Positions 20,413 through 32,800 of a DNA stretch of 64,000 bases are shown in pieces (the first letter of the stretch is position 1; each line of letters starts with the position of its first letter). The stretch is from positions 1,426,001 to 1,490,000 of the forward strand of contig JAHLKG010000004.1 in NCBI GenBank assembly GCA_025526995.1. The letters run 5' to 3'. A program made the position numbers and the translations under genes. The DNA is from Powellomyces hirtus. Its lineage: Eukaryota > Chytridiomycota > Chytridiomycetes > Spizellomycetales > Powellomycetaceae. The notes beneath the pieces were generated by a model. The model was not told the DNA's origin. It saw nothing but the letters and a program-made list of their open reading frames with translations, and did not search any database.

Positions 20413-22614
20413 TTACGCCGCGTTCTTTCCATCGGTATTCGCCGCTTTCACACCACTGAAAGCTGTGCCCCAGTTATGCCTGGCGTTCACGCTACGGCTA
20501 AAATCTCCGAATCGCGCCATTTTCACCAAATTGCTAAGAGCCGGCCATCTCGGGTGATGTCCCGCGCAAAACAGGACCGAGTCGTTAAATTGCAGGCCCA
20601 AGCGCGGGGCAATTCCTGAAAGGATGTCGTGTTCAGTGTGAGCATAGATCTCGTCGGTGGAGACGGTGGTGGTGGAGTTTGGTGAGGTAGGGGATGTAGG
20701 GGAGGAGCCGTTGCGCATTGCCGAGGTGAGAACTGGGTAGAGACCGTATATGAGGGCGAGACGACGCCAGAGCGAGTAGCTGGATGTGACGGCGATGACG
20801 GGGCGGTTGGGACGGCGTTTGGAAACGTACATCTGTACAGGGAACACGGTTAAATCAGAACAAGCTTTCCAGGGTATGCAATGCCTGTGCATTGATTGGC
20901 TTCATACTCACCGCCATATCACCATACGCAGTAAACACTATAATCGCTGCCGACTCCGCCTCCTTGCTGGCCGCGACCGCTGCATCTGCAATAGGGTGCG
21001 CGAATTCCGATTTGCCGCTTGACGTACGGTCGGTAACGCTGATGACTTGTGGATGCATGTACGTGTCACCTTCTTCGGCGCGTCTACAGACGCTGGACAT
21101 CTAGCGAGTGAAACAGACGAGGGTTTGGTGTAAGGTGGAGAGAATTTAATTGGAGTCACAAGGAAGTGTGAGACGTGTTGTCTTACCAGTTGGACAGTTT
21201 CGACCGGGTACTTTCCTGTTGCGCATTCTGCTGAGAGCATCACAGCTGAAAAGAAAAAAAAGAACATTTCTACGTCAGTGGGACGTGTGGGAGAGTGATA
21301 AGGAAAGGGAGAAGGGTCGCTCACCGTCAGTCCCGTCAAACACGGCATTGGCCACATCGCTGACTTCAGCGCGAGTCGGTACAGGCGCCGAGATCATGGA
21401 TTCGAGCATTTGAGTTGCCGTGATGACTGGTTTCTCTATTTTACCCGCACACAAAGAAGGAGAAAGTCAGAAAATGCAGGGAATGTCACACAGTGATTGT
21501 GAATTCTTATGGTTTTACCTGCAGCATTGGCTTTTCGTATCAGCATCTTTTGAATGACCGGGACGCGTTCCAGACTGACTTCAACACCCAGGTCGCCACG
21601 AGCGACCATGATCCCGTCGCCAACTTTGATAAGTTCATCGATCACATCGAGGGCCTGCGGTTTCTCAATTTTAAGGATCAAGTGGGGCCGCCAGTTTTCT
21701 TCCAACAAGCTGACTCCGTTTTCATCTACATCCGCGGTTCCTTGTTGTTCAGCCTTTTCCTTCTTGTTCTCCGCAGCCCAAGTCTGTATCAACTCCTTCA
21801 ATTCCACCACATCTTCCGGTTTCTGCACAAACGACATCGCAATGTACTCGACACGTTGCTGATACGCATACTTTGCATCACGTTTATCCTTCTCCGTCAA
21901 CGCAGGCACATCGAGTCTAATGTCGGGTACATTGATGCCCTTGTGAGATTTGAGTTCACCGCCGACGATGACGGTGCATTCAATTTCGGTTTCGGAAATG
22001 CGGGATTTGACTTTGAGGGCGATGTTGCCGTCGTCGAGAAGGATGCGGTGGCCCGTGTCGAGTTGGGAAACGACCCGGGAAATGCTCGTGGTGATAAGGC
22101 CCTCGGAACCGGGGTCGTCGGAAGCTACCAGGCGGACGGTGTCGTTGCGTTTGAGGTGAATGGTTGGGTTGGGGGAGAAGTCGTTGCAGCGGACTTTGGG
22201 TCCACCTAAATCGGCTGCATTCATACCATGGACGGATGGAATCAGAGACGCAACCCTAGCAACAGAAGCGCATAATGGTCGGCATCTTACCAAGAATAGC
22301 AACGGGAATCCCAAGCTCTTTACTCCACTTCCGAATAGTGTTAATGATCGGGCTCTGCTCCTCCGGTTTTTTGATATGGGAGAAGTTCAATCGGAATACA
22401 TTCACGCCTACACCAGTTTCATTAATACTCAAAATACCTGAATCAAATTAAGACCGCTTCACATACCAGCTTCAATCAGTTCCTTAATCTTCGGAATGGA
22501 AGCGGGGCCCAGGGTGCCCACGATTTTTGTGCGGCGGTGGTGGAGGGGTTCGGCGAGGGGAACGTCGCTGGGAGGCAGCGAGGCGCAGAAGGTGATGGGC
22601 GCGGGGGATGCCAT
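20413..22614 (-). CDS. PYK: Pyruvate kinase, bacterial-like type
   Basis: Seven exons: 22614-22467, 22407-22291, 22214-21519, 21435-21325, 21245-21187, 21100-20912 and 20832-20413; 579 residues. Catalyses PEP + ADP to pyruvate + ATP. Visible motifs: [21 protein letters not shown] (substrate Arg and Asn), [22 protein letters not shown], active-site [35 protein letters not shown] and [18 protein letters not shown]. The family-invariant Gly before KPVI is Glu here because of the splice join. The sequence style resembles bacterial or plastid enzymes more than the usual fungal one, and the protein is about 70-80 residues longer than typical, with an insertion after [14 protein letters not shown] and a Ser/Thr/Pro patch in the C-terminal domain. 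Catalytic residues look intact. Confidence 0.9.
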
Positions 22615-22904
22615 TGTGCTCAATTCTTTTACTGAAAGTGATGTTGGTAGCTTATTTTTAAACGCATTTACTTCGTGTATACAGTCTGTTGTGGAATGAT
22701 GCAAAGCAGGTGTGAGGAATGGGTTTGAGTGTACATTTTCGAGAGAAGTCATCACGTCACAAGCTGAAGCCAAGCCACACCGCTCCCAGCGCGTTCCTCC
22801 AATTCCCTCGTCCGACATAAACAATCTCACAAAGAGCGTTTTTCAAAACTACATACCCCCTCCCTAGCTACACGCAAGACTAAAATGCATTTACAAAACA
22901 CCCA

Positions 22905-25156
22905 TTATTTCTTTGTTTTATGTTTCTGCTGCGAATGATGCCGTATCTGCTTCTTGTGTCGTACGCGGAGAAGGTTGTCAGGCAAGAATTCTTTCAACCG
23001 CGCCATTTCCGCGTCCTTGTCCCTGGGCGCAGGTGCTCGATTTTCTTTGTCTTGTTCGGTGGACCTAGTCAATGAAGGGGTGCGCGGTCTCCAGGCCCGT
23101 TGTTGTTGCTGCTGTTGTTGTGGGATCATGGTGCTGATGAGCGATGCGGATGTTCGGGACAGTTCGGTGGCTGTTCGAGGGAAAGATGGTGGGGTCGGTG
23201 CGGGGGTTGTAATGATTTGCAAAAGCTGAGGGATTATCGATAATAGTACGGGTCACAATTGCGTGAGTGTTTATTGACTGTGGTGCAATTCAATGCAGTA
23301 GATCCGAACCCTCACCTTGATGTTGATCTCCATAATGCCATCATACACCTTCGTTCCCGGATGCTGGACAATCCACTCTCTCCGTTCCTCCACAGTCTCT
23401 TTAATCTCCTCACACAAATTACCAGCCGTCTTGACGCACAATCTCACCACAGCCCTCACTTCCGGATCCACTTCCTCCTCCTCGTCGCTTATGGTCACCA
23501 AGCCTACCGCGGCACACGTCAAATAATACGCGACGGTGGCGAACACTGAGTCAAAGGCATCGGGAACCTGCAGTCGAGTCCGCGCAAAGGTGGAGAGCTG
23601 GTGCGCGCAGAGAGATAGCGCGGTGATTGGATCTGCGGTGTGGATCTGCGTTGAGAGCGCGTGTGAGGAGGTCTTGAGATGCAGCGCGAGAAGACGATGG
23701 GTTGCACTGTGTGCTGGACCTATGATAAATTCAAACCAAACAGAGAGTAAATAGAACGATCCATATGCTTTTTCGCGGAACAGAAGACATGAAAGAGTCA
23801 TAGAACACGTTACCTAGCATCCCTGCCACAGTATTATATCTCTGCGCGACATCCCACGGATCCAAGACTTCCCTTTTGTCTTCCTCCTCCGTCTTCTCCA
23901 CCCACCCCTCCAGTGCATCCTCGCCGCCCTCAGGCACACACTCTCCCTCCTCAAACTGACCCCAACATATATCACATACCCACTCATTCCCAGTCTGATG
24001 CACCACGCCAGCCAATTCTGCTCCCCCGTGATCGCCCTGATGATGGAACGTGTACCGTCCCTGGTCGTCTCGTCCAGGAGAGCACGAAGGGCACGGAAAC
24101 CCCCGACTGCGGTCAACGGTGGGTGACACGCTACTCGTACATGTATCACACACACAAATAAACAAACGCGAGTGGTACAGCGTTTGAACGCGGGTTGGGG
24201 TGGTCATCAGCGCCGTGTTGAGAATGTAATTGGAGTATAGGATTTCGCCTCGTTGGAGAGATCGCAGAGCATAGTAGGTTCCGACAACGTGGGTGTCGTC
24301 GACTCCGCTGGCGGCACAGAAGCGCCCGCCGAGAGATGAGGTGAAGGCAACGTTGGGGGCACCGCAGGTGTGGGCGGTCTTGCTGCCGAGTGGGAAGAGG
24401 GCAGAGTGTCCCGGGTCGCCACCAATGGCGTGCGCGTGCACGTTTGCGATCAGTGCAAATTCGGCTAATTGTTTCAGTTCGAAATCCTTGCATTCGTCGA
24501 ATTCTTCGTCCTAAGGGTTGATTGAATTCACACAAACAATTCAGACAAAGCAAGACGCTTCATAATCACTGAAGACACACGCACTTTCAGCACCTCCGCA
24601 ACATTCCACGCCCTCTTCACACACATCGCATCACTTGTCATCATATCCCACTGCTCCAGCACCCCAAAAATGCTCACAATCTCTTTTCTCCTATCATAGT
24701 CCAACCGACAGATGTCCAGCACCCAGACTGCTAGCATCCCGTTTTCTACCACGTCCCTATAGTCGCCGTGGTTGTTATCATCAGGGGTATGGTCCCGCGA
24801 CCAGCGAGCCGCACAGGCTTCGCGGAGGTAGGTAGCTTGAGGATGGTGCGAGAGGTCGCAGGTGAAGATCGGAGCTGCAGTGATGATCAGGTGGTGAACG
24901 TGGGAACATCAAAGTTACACTGTTGCTTTTGCTTTCACGTACCTTCCGAAATAACAATTTCCCCCGGAGAAAAGCCCCGCGCCGCAACCGCCGTCCATCC
25001 ATACTTCCCGCTGTGCACAAGGTCAATGGCGTTTTTGTGAGACATGGTGCTCTGCACAGTCACTCTCTCTTGCTGTTCCTCAGGAAACGAAAATACAAAA
25101 TCGCGATGATTCTCCTTCTTGCTGCCACCAAACCGAAAAGTCTTTTTCTGGTGCAT
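22905..25156 (-). CDS. SET-domain protein (SMYD-like lysine methyltransferase)
   Basis: Five exons: 25156-24943, 24874-24585, 24510-23814, 23719-23316 and 23225-22905; 641 residues from ATG 25156 (an in-frame ATG at 25045 is an alternative). N-terminal SET half: GKYGWTAVAARGFSPGEIVI. C-terminal SET half: LGSKTAHTCGAPNVAFTSS, matching the NHSCxPN motif of SMYD proteins with changes, then VVGTYYALRSLQRGEILYSN and a Cys cluster LFICVCDTCTSS. CPSC and CDIC add further Cys pairs. No MYND finger is visible between the SET halves. The C-terminal 100 residues hold a Gln run and a basic tail. Probable protein-lysine methyltransferase; target unknown. Because the key Asn-His of NHSC is changed to Ala-His, activity is uncertain. 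Confidence 0.7.
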
Positions 25157-25530
25157 GTTTCCGGAAAGTGCGGGAGGATGGATGGACGTGTGAGTGAGAT
25201 TTTCGTCACCAAGGAAGGAAGGGTTCAGGGACGTTCAATGCCAGTAAGCCGTCAGGTCCCGCGACGCGTGCCCGAACCCTCGGAAGCAGGATTGGAACAC
25301 ATCACCAGACGACTTTCCTTAAAAGCGAAAAAGGCATTTTTTATCAGGTTTTACTAATGTGTTTAACGTCTTTATACAAGAAATAGAGAAAAAGGACTGG
25401 GATAATTATAGAAGATGGAGGGAGGCTGCACATTCAGCAGGGAGACCGGGGAGTTAAATACATAAATAGCAAAATCGAGATCGAGAAGGGGCATAAGTGT
25501 GTGTGGGAGGAACACCAAATGTTTAGAAAA
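25157..25530. other. Intergenic region
   Basis: 374 bp between the SET-gene start and the stop of the next minus-strand gene. It contains the SET promoter. No other feature seen. Confidence 0.5.
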
Positions 25531-26784
25531 TCACTCAATTCCACTCCCCGGAACAACACACATAGTGAGAACATGAGATCCACCAGTGGGTGCTCCACCC
25601 GCAACCCCATTTGTCTCGTCATCAAACGTAAATGTAAACACATCGGATCCGAGGGCGGCAAAGAATGTGCCCGAAGTGCCCGTGGCCGACCCAACATTTT
25701 GCGGATTGGTTTTTGTGGAGTCAAACAGTCCGGCGAGCTGGAAGGTACCGAAGGAGGTGAGGGTGTAGTCTGATTGGCAGTAGTTGAGGAACTCGTCCGA
25801 CGGTGTGGTCGAGGCTGGGTTTGAGGTTGTGACGTTTGTGCAGATGCTGAATCAAGAAGAGAGACAGAGAGAGGGGTATGTTAGAAAGATGGCCGAAAGG
25901 AAATGGAAAGAAAGTGTCAGGAATGCTCACCCACGACTGGAACCAGCAAAAACGCCATCGATCGTCAAATTTGAGAATGAGACGGACCCTATCGGTGTTT
26001 TGCGTGCCGCGACAAACACTTCCTGGAACTCAAATGTGGCGAACTCAAAACCATCGGCACATTTGTCGCAATCATCATCTGTTTCCGTGTCCTTTTCATC
26101 ATGGGGCCAAGGTGCCTCTGTCGTAATTGGGGGCGGAGGTGGAACGGTGGTGGGGTGGGTCACGATAGCATCTTGGGTAACGATAATAGTGTCGTGCGGC
26201 CAGTCGGGGTTGGTTACCACTGGGAAGACCGTTTCTGTTGTGGTGTCGTGCGGCCAAGCGGGGTTGGTCACCACTGGAAAGACCGCTTCTGTAGTGGTGT
26301 CGTGGGGCCAGGCGGTTTGGGTGGCGAAGAGCGTTGTGGCTTCTGATGATCGTAGAACAAACGTCACGGTAGTAAGGGAGAGTGTTGCTGTGCTCGCGGT
26401 GGTGCTAGCTGTCGAGCGCGTGGTAGCAGTGGAAACGCCAACACTCGAAGCAGTCGTGGAGACACTAGCCGTGGTGCTAGCCGTCGACAGCAGGCTAGTA
26501 GCACTGGAAACGCTAACACTCGAAGCAGTCGTAGCGATAATAGTCGTCGTTGGTGTTGTGACAGCCGCAGCGGAGGACGGAGGAGGAGGAGTGGAAACTG
26601 GCGCCGGAATGAGGATGTCTGGAATCCCCGTACCATCAGGCGGGAACACAATTGTAGTAGTAATGGGCGGAAACGTCTCCGGCTCCGGTGCTTGTCTCGG
26701 TCGCATTACGGCGATCGGCAGCGCATGGGAGGCCGACGAGCTCAGAAGCAGCAGCGCTACGACGAAGAAGGCTTGACAACTCAT
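25531..26784 (-). CDS. Secreted Ser/Thr-rich (mucin-like) protein
   Basis: Two exons: 26784-25931 and 25846-25531 (84-nt intron); 389 residues. An N-terminal signal peptide (CQAFFVVALLLLSSSASHA) leads into about 190 residues of Ser/Thr/Ala/Val/Pro, expected to be heavily O-glycosylated. Then come 18-residue tandem repeats and a C-terminal domain of about 170 residues with Cys in CDKC, ICTN, NYCQ and TMCV and the words FEFATFEFQEVFV and GTFFAALGSDVFTFTFDD. No membrane anchor or clear GPI site is seen at the C-terminus. I do not recognise the domain. It is likely a cell-surface or extracellular-matrix protein, inferred from composition. Confidence 0.75.
26191..26320 (-). repeat. 54-bp tandem repeat in the mucin-like gene
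   Basis: The word gtcgtg recurs at 26191, 26245 and 26299, exactly 54 bp apart. Two full copies and a partial one encode 18-residue units of the form (A/D)WPHDTTTE.VFPVVTNP. A further WPHD occurs downstream in the protein. Confidence 0.9.
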
Positions 26785-27713
26785 TGTGAATGTGGTGAAT
26801 GTGGGAGGGGAGACGATATGTGTAGAGCGGTAGAAGCAGTGGAAGGAAAGAATGCAGAAAGGAAGACAAGAAAGAAGCGTCCGAAGGGTCCTCCCGGCTT
26901 CTTATAACCTGGGCGCGCGCTCTCTGTGCTTTTGGGCGGGGCCGACTTTTTTTCTGGGCGACGTGACGATGATTGAAAGGAGGGAGCTGTAGTGGTGTGC
27001 TTGTGCTCGGTATGGTAAAATGAAAGAAGGACATGTTATGATGGAGTAGGAGGGTTGTGGAAATGACAGTAGTGCGCGCGCCTGTGTTGGTATGCTTCGA
27101 TGCGGTAAATTGAAAGGGGGGAGTGTGGCTTGGATGGGGGACGCGTTTGCTTGCTGCGCTGCAGAAACGCGTCACTGTCAAACACCCAAGAAACATTCTT
27201 TGCGCAGCCTGGTCGAAAAAAAGAAGGGATTGGCAAATGGGTGAGACAGCTCAATTTACAGAGCCACTGAGCTTCGTCACTGTCCCAAGTTTGTCGGTGC
27301 CCTCTCCCATGCGCAGTTGGCATGAGAAAGGCCAGTACCTGATTCATTCCTGCGCCCACTATATCAGGTGCGTGCCATTCGCGGTGTCTTTCTGTAAATT
27401 AGACTCACTATGCACATAGTAGACCGAACTGATCCCAGAACCTAGACGAAGTCCCAGAAATGAAAAGGCAAAGAACCGAGAGAAGCTGAAAAAAAATCAT
27501 TCACATTGAGGATATCAATGATAGTTTCTTGAATTGCGGCCACAGACTTTGTCGCAGCCGGTCTACAAATGACAGGACCTCAATGATCTCTCAGGCCAGA
27601 TAGTGGTTACCAAACATGGGGATACAAAAAAATACATATTATTGAATCAAGTCAATCACGCTAAGTTGAGAAAGATGCGGAAAACTAAAAAAAAAAAGTG
27701 TGTGTATCGGCGC
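26785..27713. promoter_or_regulatory. Upstream region of the mucin-like gene; SHMT 3' UTR
   Basis: 929 bp. A TATAAG box on the minus strand at 26906-26901 sits 117 bp above the ATG at 26784. No gene is recognisable in the remainder. An A-rich stretch at 27687-27697 lies just past the SHMT stop. Confidence 0.5.
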
Positions 27714-29290
27714 TTAGTGGCCTCTGCAGTCTTCGGGGACGGTGGCGGGGTCGAAGCCGGGCATGGCAAATGATCGCGCAAAAGCCTCAACGTTCTTTCG
27801 GAGCGCCTTGACCTCGTCCGAGTTGTCAAGAGCGACAACAAAGTCCTTGATGAGCTTTCCAGTGGATTTCTGGATGGTAATGGCAAGCTGGGCCGCCTGG
27901 TCGAGGAAGTCGGCAATCTTGACAAAGTCCTGCTCCTTGAGACCTCGCGAGGTGAGCGCGGGGGCGCCGAGACGCACACCACCGGGCACGAGCGCCGATG
28001 AGTCACCGTGAACGGCGTTCTTGTTGACAGTAATGTTGACGTAGTCGCAAATCTTTTCCATCTTGGAGCCGGTGAGCGCATTGGGACGCAAGTCCCACAG
28101 GACAAGGTGGTTGTCGGTTCCGTCCGTGACAATCTTGTAGCCCTTTGCCTTCAACGCCTCGGCGAGAGCGACAGCGTTAAGCTTGACCTGCTTCGCGTAG
28201 ATCTTGAACTCGGGGCTGGCAGCTTGCTTGAGGGCAACGGCGATACCTGCAATGGTGTTGTTGTGCGGGCCACCCTGGTTGGAGGGGAAGACGGCAAAGT
28301 TGACCTTGTCCTCAAGATCTGAGTTCTTCTCGCCCTTGGGAGCGCGCTGGAAGAAGATCAGACCAGCGCGGGGACCGCGCAGAGTCTTGTGAGTGGTGGT
28401 GGTGACAACATCGCAGTGAGCGAAGGGGTCAGCGGCCTCCTGGGCGGCAACAAGACCGCTGATGTGGGCAATGTCGGCCATCAGGTAAGCGCCGTGCTGG
28501 TCGGCAATCTTGCGCAGGCGGGCGTAGTCCCACTCGCGAGCGTAGGCACTAGCACCGCAGATGATCAGCTTGGGCCTATACAGAGCAGCGCTCTGCTCCA
28601 ATTTGTCGTAGTCCAGGATACCAGTCTTCATGTCGACCTGGTAAGGCAGAGACTCAAAGTAGATGGCGGAGGAAGACACCTTCTTCTTGGCGGTCGCGTA
28701 ACCGTGAGTCAAGTGTCCACCAGAAGGAAGGTCGAGACCCATGATGCGCTCATGTGGGCTGAGGAGAGCCGTCAGCGCCGAGAAGTTGGCGGTGGAGCCA
28801 GAGTAGGGCTGAACGTTGACGCCCCACTTCTCTGGGCTCAGGTGGAATGCGGCAAGCGCACGAGCGCGGCACAGGTTCTCGATCTCGTCGACCCACTCGT
28901 TACCACCGTAGTAACGGGCGCCCGGCAGACCTTCCGAGTACTTGTTGGTCAAAGCTGACCCGTTGGCTTCCATGACAGCCTGAGAAGTGAAGTTCTGCAG
29001 ATCGACGAGTAGGAATTGGATTAGCATCAAGATCGCGGAGGTTGCACCGGGGAGGACAGACACCATACCTCAGAGGCGATCAGCTCGAGGCAAGAGTACT
29101 GCCTCCACTTTTCCTTCTGGATAAGATCATAGATCTCCTTGTCCTCCTCGACGAGGGTCGTGTTCAGACCAGCATTCTGCGGGGATAGCACGCACGCAAG
29201 CAAAGAGTCAGTCTTCGAAGCTTCGACGCGACGGGGAATCCTCCACCGCTGGCGTGAATCAAGCGTACATACCCAGTTTTCTGCAACCAT
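27714..29290 (-). CDS. SHM2: Serine hydroxymethyltransferase
   Basis: Three exons: 29290-29273 (only 18 nt: MVAENW), 29176-29069 and 28994-27714; 468 residues. Interconverts serine + tetrahydrofolate and glycine + 5,10-methylene-THF using PLP. Motifs: ELIASENFTSQAV across the second junction, [34 protein letters not shown] and the PLP lysine in [14 protein letters not shown] (about residue 243), [11 protein letters not shown], and [12 protein letters not shown]. No targeting peptide, so the cytosolic form is likely. Intron 1 (29177-29272) is 96 nt and has no in-frame stop, so retained transcripts would encode a 32-residue N-terminal insertion. The assignment is firm; the symbol follows the yeast cytosolic enzyme. 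Confidence 0.95.
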
Positions 29291-29810
29291 ATTTGCTTTG
29301 TTATGTGTGTGTGTGATTGGAGAGAATGCTTCTTGACGGATAGCTTTAAAAACAAAAACCAAAGGACCCCATAAACGTATTATCCGCGTGGGTTCCTCGT
29401 CCCAACCCCCCAACAGACGGGGCGGCGCAGCCACCCAAACGGAACAGAAACAGAAACGCGTGTTGGGTTGTGCGCAGCAGAGATGGGAAATGAAGATGGC
29501 CATGCGATTACGCGTGCCATATCCAGGGTCCGGTCCTTCCGTACAACAGTACATCAAAAAATTGCTGTCGACGAGCTCCCGGATTCCGGAACGCGCATGG
29601 TTCGCGCGAGCATGTTACGAGAGAAAGAAAGATGGAAGAAATGGAGTGCTTCTGTCGTCAATCAGACGACCAGTAGCAGGATAGGGATGGGTGTTGGAAG
29701 AAGCAGAATGGTAGCGTGGCTCGTTATTATGAATTCTTGATGCGTATCAATAGTAGCGCGTGAATCGCATTGCATGTGTTTGCGTTCAGCGGTGTAACAG
29801 CTGACAGTGA
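29291..29810. other. SHMT promoter region / PAT1 3' region
   Basis: 520 bp with the SHMT promoter and the end of the PAT1 transcript. No coding or RNA feature seen. Confidence 0.5.
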
Positions 29811-32800
29811 TCATAGCCCGGACATGTTGACCAGTTGCCTGGCATCGATGCCCAAACCGAGAGCATTCAGGAAAAGGTTGACGTTGGCCAAAGCTTTGGC
29901 ATCTTCTGTGCGTCTGGCAGTCTCCAAGACTTTGTCTCTGTGAATCGTCCAAAGTAGGTGAGTTCAAGACCATGATTTTGATATCCCCGTGAGAACTTCG
30001 AACATACCTGACTTCCGTCAGGAGAATGCGCTGATGATCGACCGTGGTGGCGCCGACCGCCAGTGCGGCAAGGAACTGCCACACGTACACATCGCTTGCG
30101 ACGTTGACAGACACGTCAGGATTTGCTGATGATGGGAACAGACTGGCAAAGTTGTTGTGCAACGACGCAAAAAGGAAGTTGTATATCTCGGTCCTAAAGC
30201 CTCTGAGTAAGCGAATGCGATCGGGGTTGCATGATGCTGCGGCGAGACTTACCACATGTGCAATTCTTGCTCTGCAACTTGAAATCCTGGACCACCCGCT
30301 CCTTGTTTAACCATTTCAGCTCTACTCAAGAACATCGTCAAGATGGCCAGTCCCGGTTTGCTCTTCGCAAGCCAAACCATGTTGTGGCGCTCCAGGAGAA
30401 TCCTCATGCACGCATTGACTACAAACAACGGGACCTCCATGATAACCGACACAACTGTGGGGACAACGTTGGACATAAATAGTTCCACGTCTTGCTGGTT
30501 GGCGGAGGCGGTCGATTGACAAACATCCAAGGATTCCAGGCGAGAAAGCAAAGTGCTGATCAGACTCAGGCTCTGGTCGCGCGTGAGGAAGCGGAAGACT
30601 CGTGGAATGACTTTCTTCCCTTTGCCAAACCCAAGGAACGCAGCGAACGGATGAGGGTAGTGTAACGGAACGGGTTCCGCCACTCCAAGTCCTTTCCACA
30701 TCTTTTCACGATGTTCCTCAAATTGCGTGTTCCATGATTCAACATCGTCATCGATCGGCCCGGCTCTCTTAAGAATCTCAAGCTCCAAAACTTCGGAATA
30801 CACGCTTTCTATGCGTTTGAGGAGCTGCTTCGGTGTCAATAACGGGTTATGCGGTGTTGGTAGATTTTCCTGCAATTCGGCACATGGTCAATAAGAAAGG
30901 TCATGCGTCATTTGATCCTAGCAGGAAGGTACCTTTCCATCTTTCGATCCTGGGCCATTCACTTGCAGCAATTGTCGCGGATTTCTCACAGAACTCAAGG
31001 AGATTTTACCCAGGGCGCCCTCCAATGAAACTGCATTAAACAATCTCGGTCAGTAGCTGTGTGGGCGTATTAGAATCACTTTGTTTCTTACGTGAATTTC
31101 CTTTCGGCTTTGCTTTCCGGCCCTCAATCAATCTCTGCATTTGTTGCTGCATTCTGCTGGTCACATTTGGCCCATTTCCCCGAGTCTGATCCAAGAGCAG
31201 AGATTGCTGCCAGTTCAGGCCAGGCTTTGCTGCCTTGCCTGGCTCATCAGATGATGCGTCGTTCGCCGCCGTGAGGGACGTGTAGACGATATAGTAGAAG
31301 TCGTCGCGGTACGGATTGTCTGTGACTAGCTGAGAAATCTGGATTTTGGCGATCAGTTCCTTTTCGTATTGATTCATGGTTCCCTTGTATTTCTCCTGAA
31401 TGGAGCAAAAAGGGAGACGATCTTCATGAGGAGCCTTTTCGATGCTGATGAAAGAATAATATTCTGACAAACCTCTCGGGTACGGATATCAGGACGGTTG
31501 TCCATATACATCCGACGGTCATTCGGATATCGTTGAGAATTCTGATCCATCCTTGCATATCCTTGTGGGCGATTTTGCACTTGTCCACGCTGCTGGGGTA
31601 AGAAGTGGCCTAATTGCATCGGAGGGCGCTGTCCCCGCATATTTTGCCCATCATTCATCCGATCCATTTCCGGATAAATGCGGGGGCTCTGTGACCGTCG
31701 CATAGCCTCTGCCATTTCCAACTGATTGGGCGTTGGTCTCCCGAGTTGTTGCGGCGGAATCTGACGTACCGCCATCACCATAGCTGCTCCATGTTGATGG
31801 AACCCTTGAGTGCCGCTGTTTGGTCCCATGTTTCCAGCGCGCTGAGCTCTCAAAGCCACTTCCATCTCGGCGACGCTTAACGGATGGCGATTTGGGTTGG
31901 GAGGGCCGTACATGTCTGGCGGCTCATAGCCTGGTGGTCCATGTGCATCGCGTGTTGGGCGTCCATCTTGTGGGTGGACTGGACGCCCATCTCCTCTCGA
32001 CTTTTGCAGCATCTGTGCCTCAATCTCCTCCAATGACATCGGCTGCTGCTGCATTGGGTACCCATGTTGCTGCTGGTTGTATTGATGGGCCATGTTCATA
32101 TAGGGATCTAAGGAGATTCAATATGTGTCAGCAAGTACTAAAAGAGTATACGAAGACATGATGCCATAAAGCATGGACGTGCCTTGTTGAGGTGTTGCGG
32201 GCTTATTCCAGATATCAGCCAGGTTACCCTTGCTCTATTGCCAGACACATATGAGAGATCGATCTTTCTGCATTTGAGGCTAGATGTGGACGCACCAATT
32301 CAGAAGGCCGTCGTGATGACGCCGCACATTGATCGGACTCCCATTGTTCCTGGTAGGAACCTCGCATTTGCTCATGCATTGATTCGGGTATTCGTTGCTG
32401 CATGTTTCCGTGAATTTGCTCGGCCCGTGGCTCACGCGGGTGATTGATCTGCCCACCATCTATTGGTTCGAGAAACGAGGTCAACGGTTCGCACAAGTAG
32501 CGCCATCAAAACCCGCTACGCACATTGGCCGTGAGAGTTCGGTTGCTCGTTCGCTATCCGAGCATTGGCCGCCGAAAAATCAAAGTCGTCTCCTGCAGAG
32601 ACAACCATTGTTACTTGCAAGCTTCGGTCTCGCACCAAAGACCTGTTGTAACTACCTAGCTTTTCACGATCGGCCACAACGTCCCCAAACGTCTCATCAT
32701 TCAAATCCTCATTGTCAGCCTCCAGCGCGAGCAGACGGCCACCTTCGCTTTCGTCTCCCAAGTCATCTTCGGGATTCCCATAAGCAAATTTCTGCTCCAG

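Noticed and set aside
22205..22214. Acceptor TTTAG at 22206 for pyruvate kinase exon 3
   Set aside because: The TGCAG acceptor just upstream, with exon 3 starting at 22214, also keeps phase and restores ADLGGPKVR, the expected family motif.
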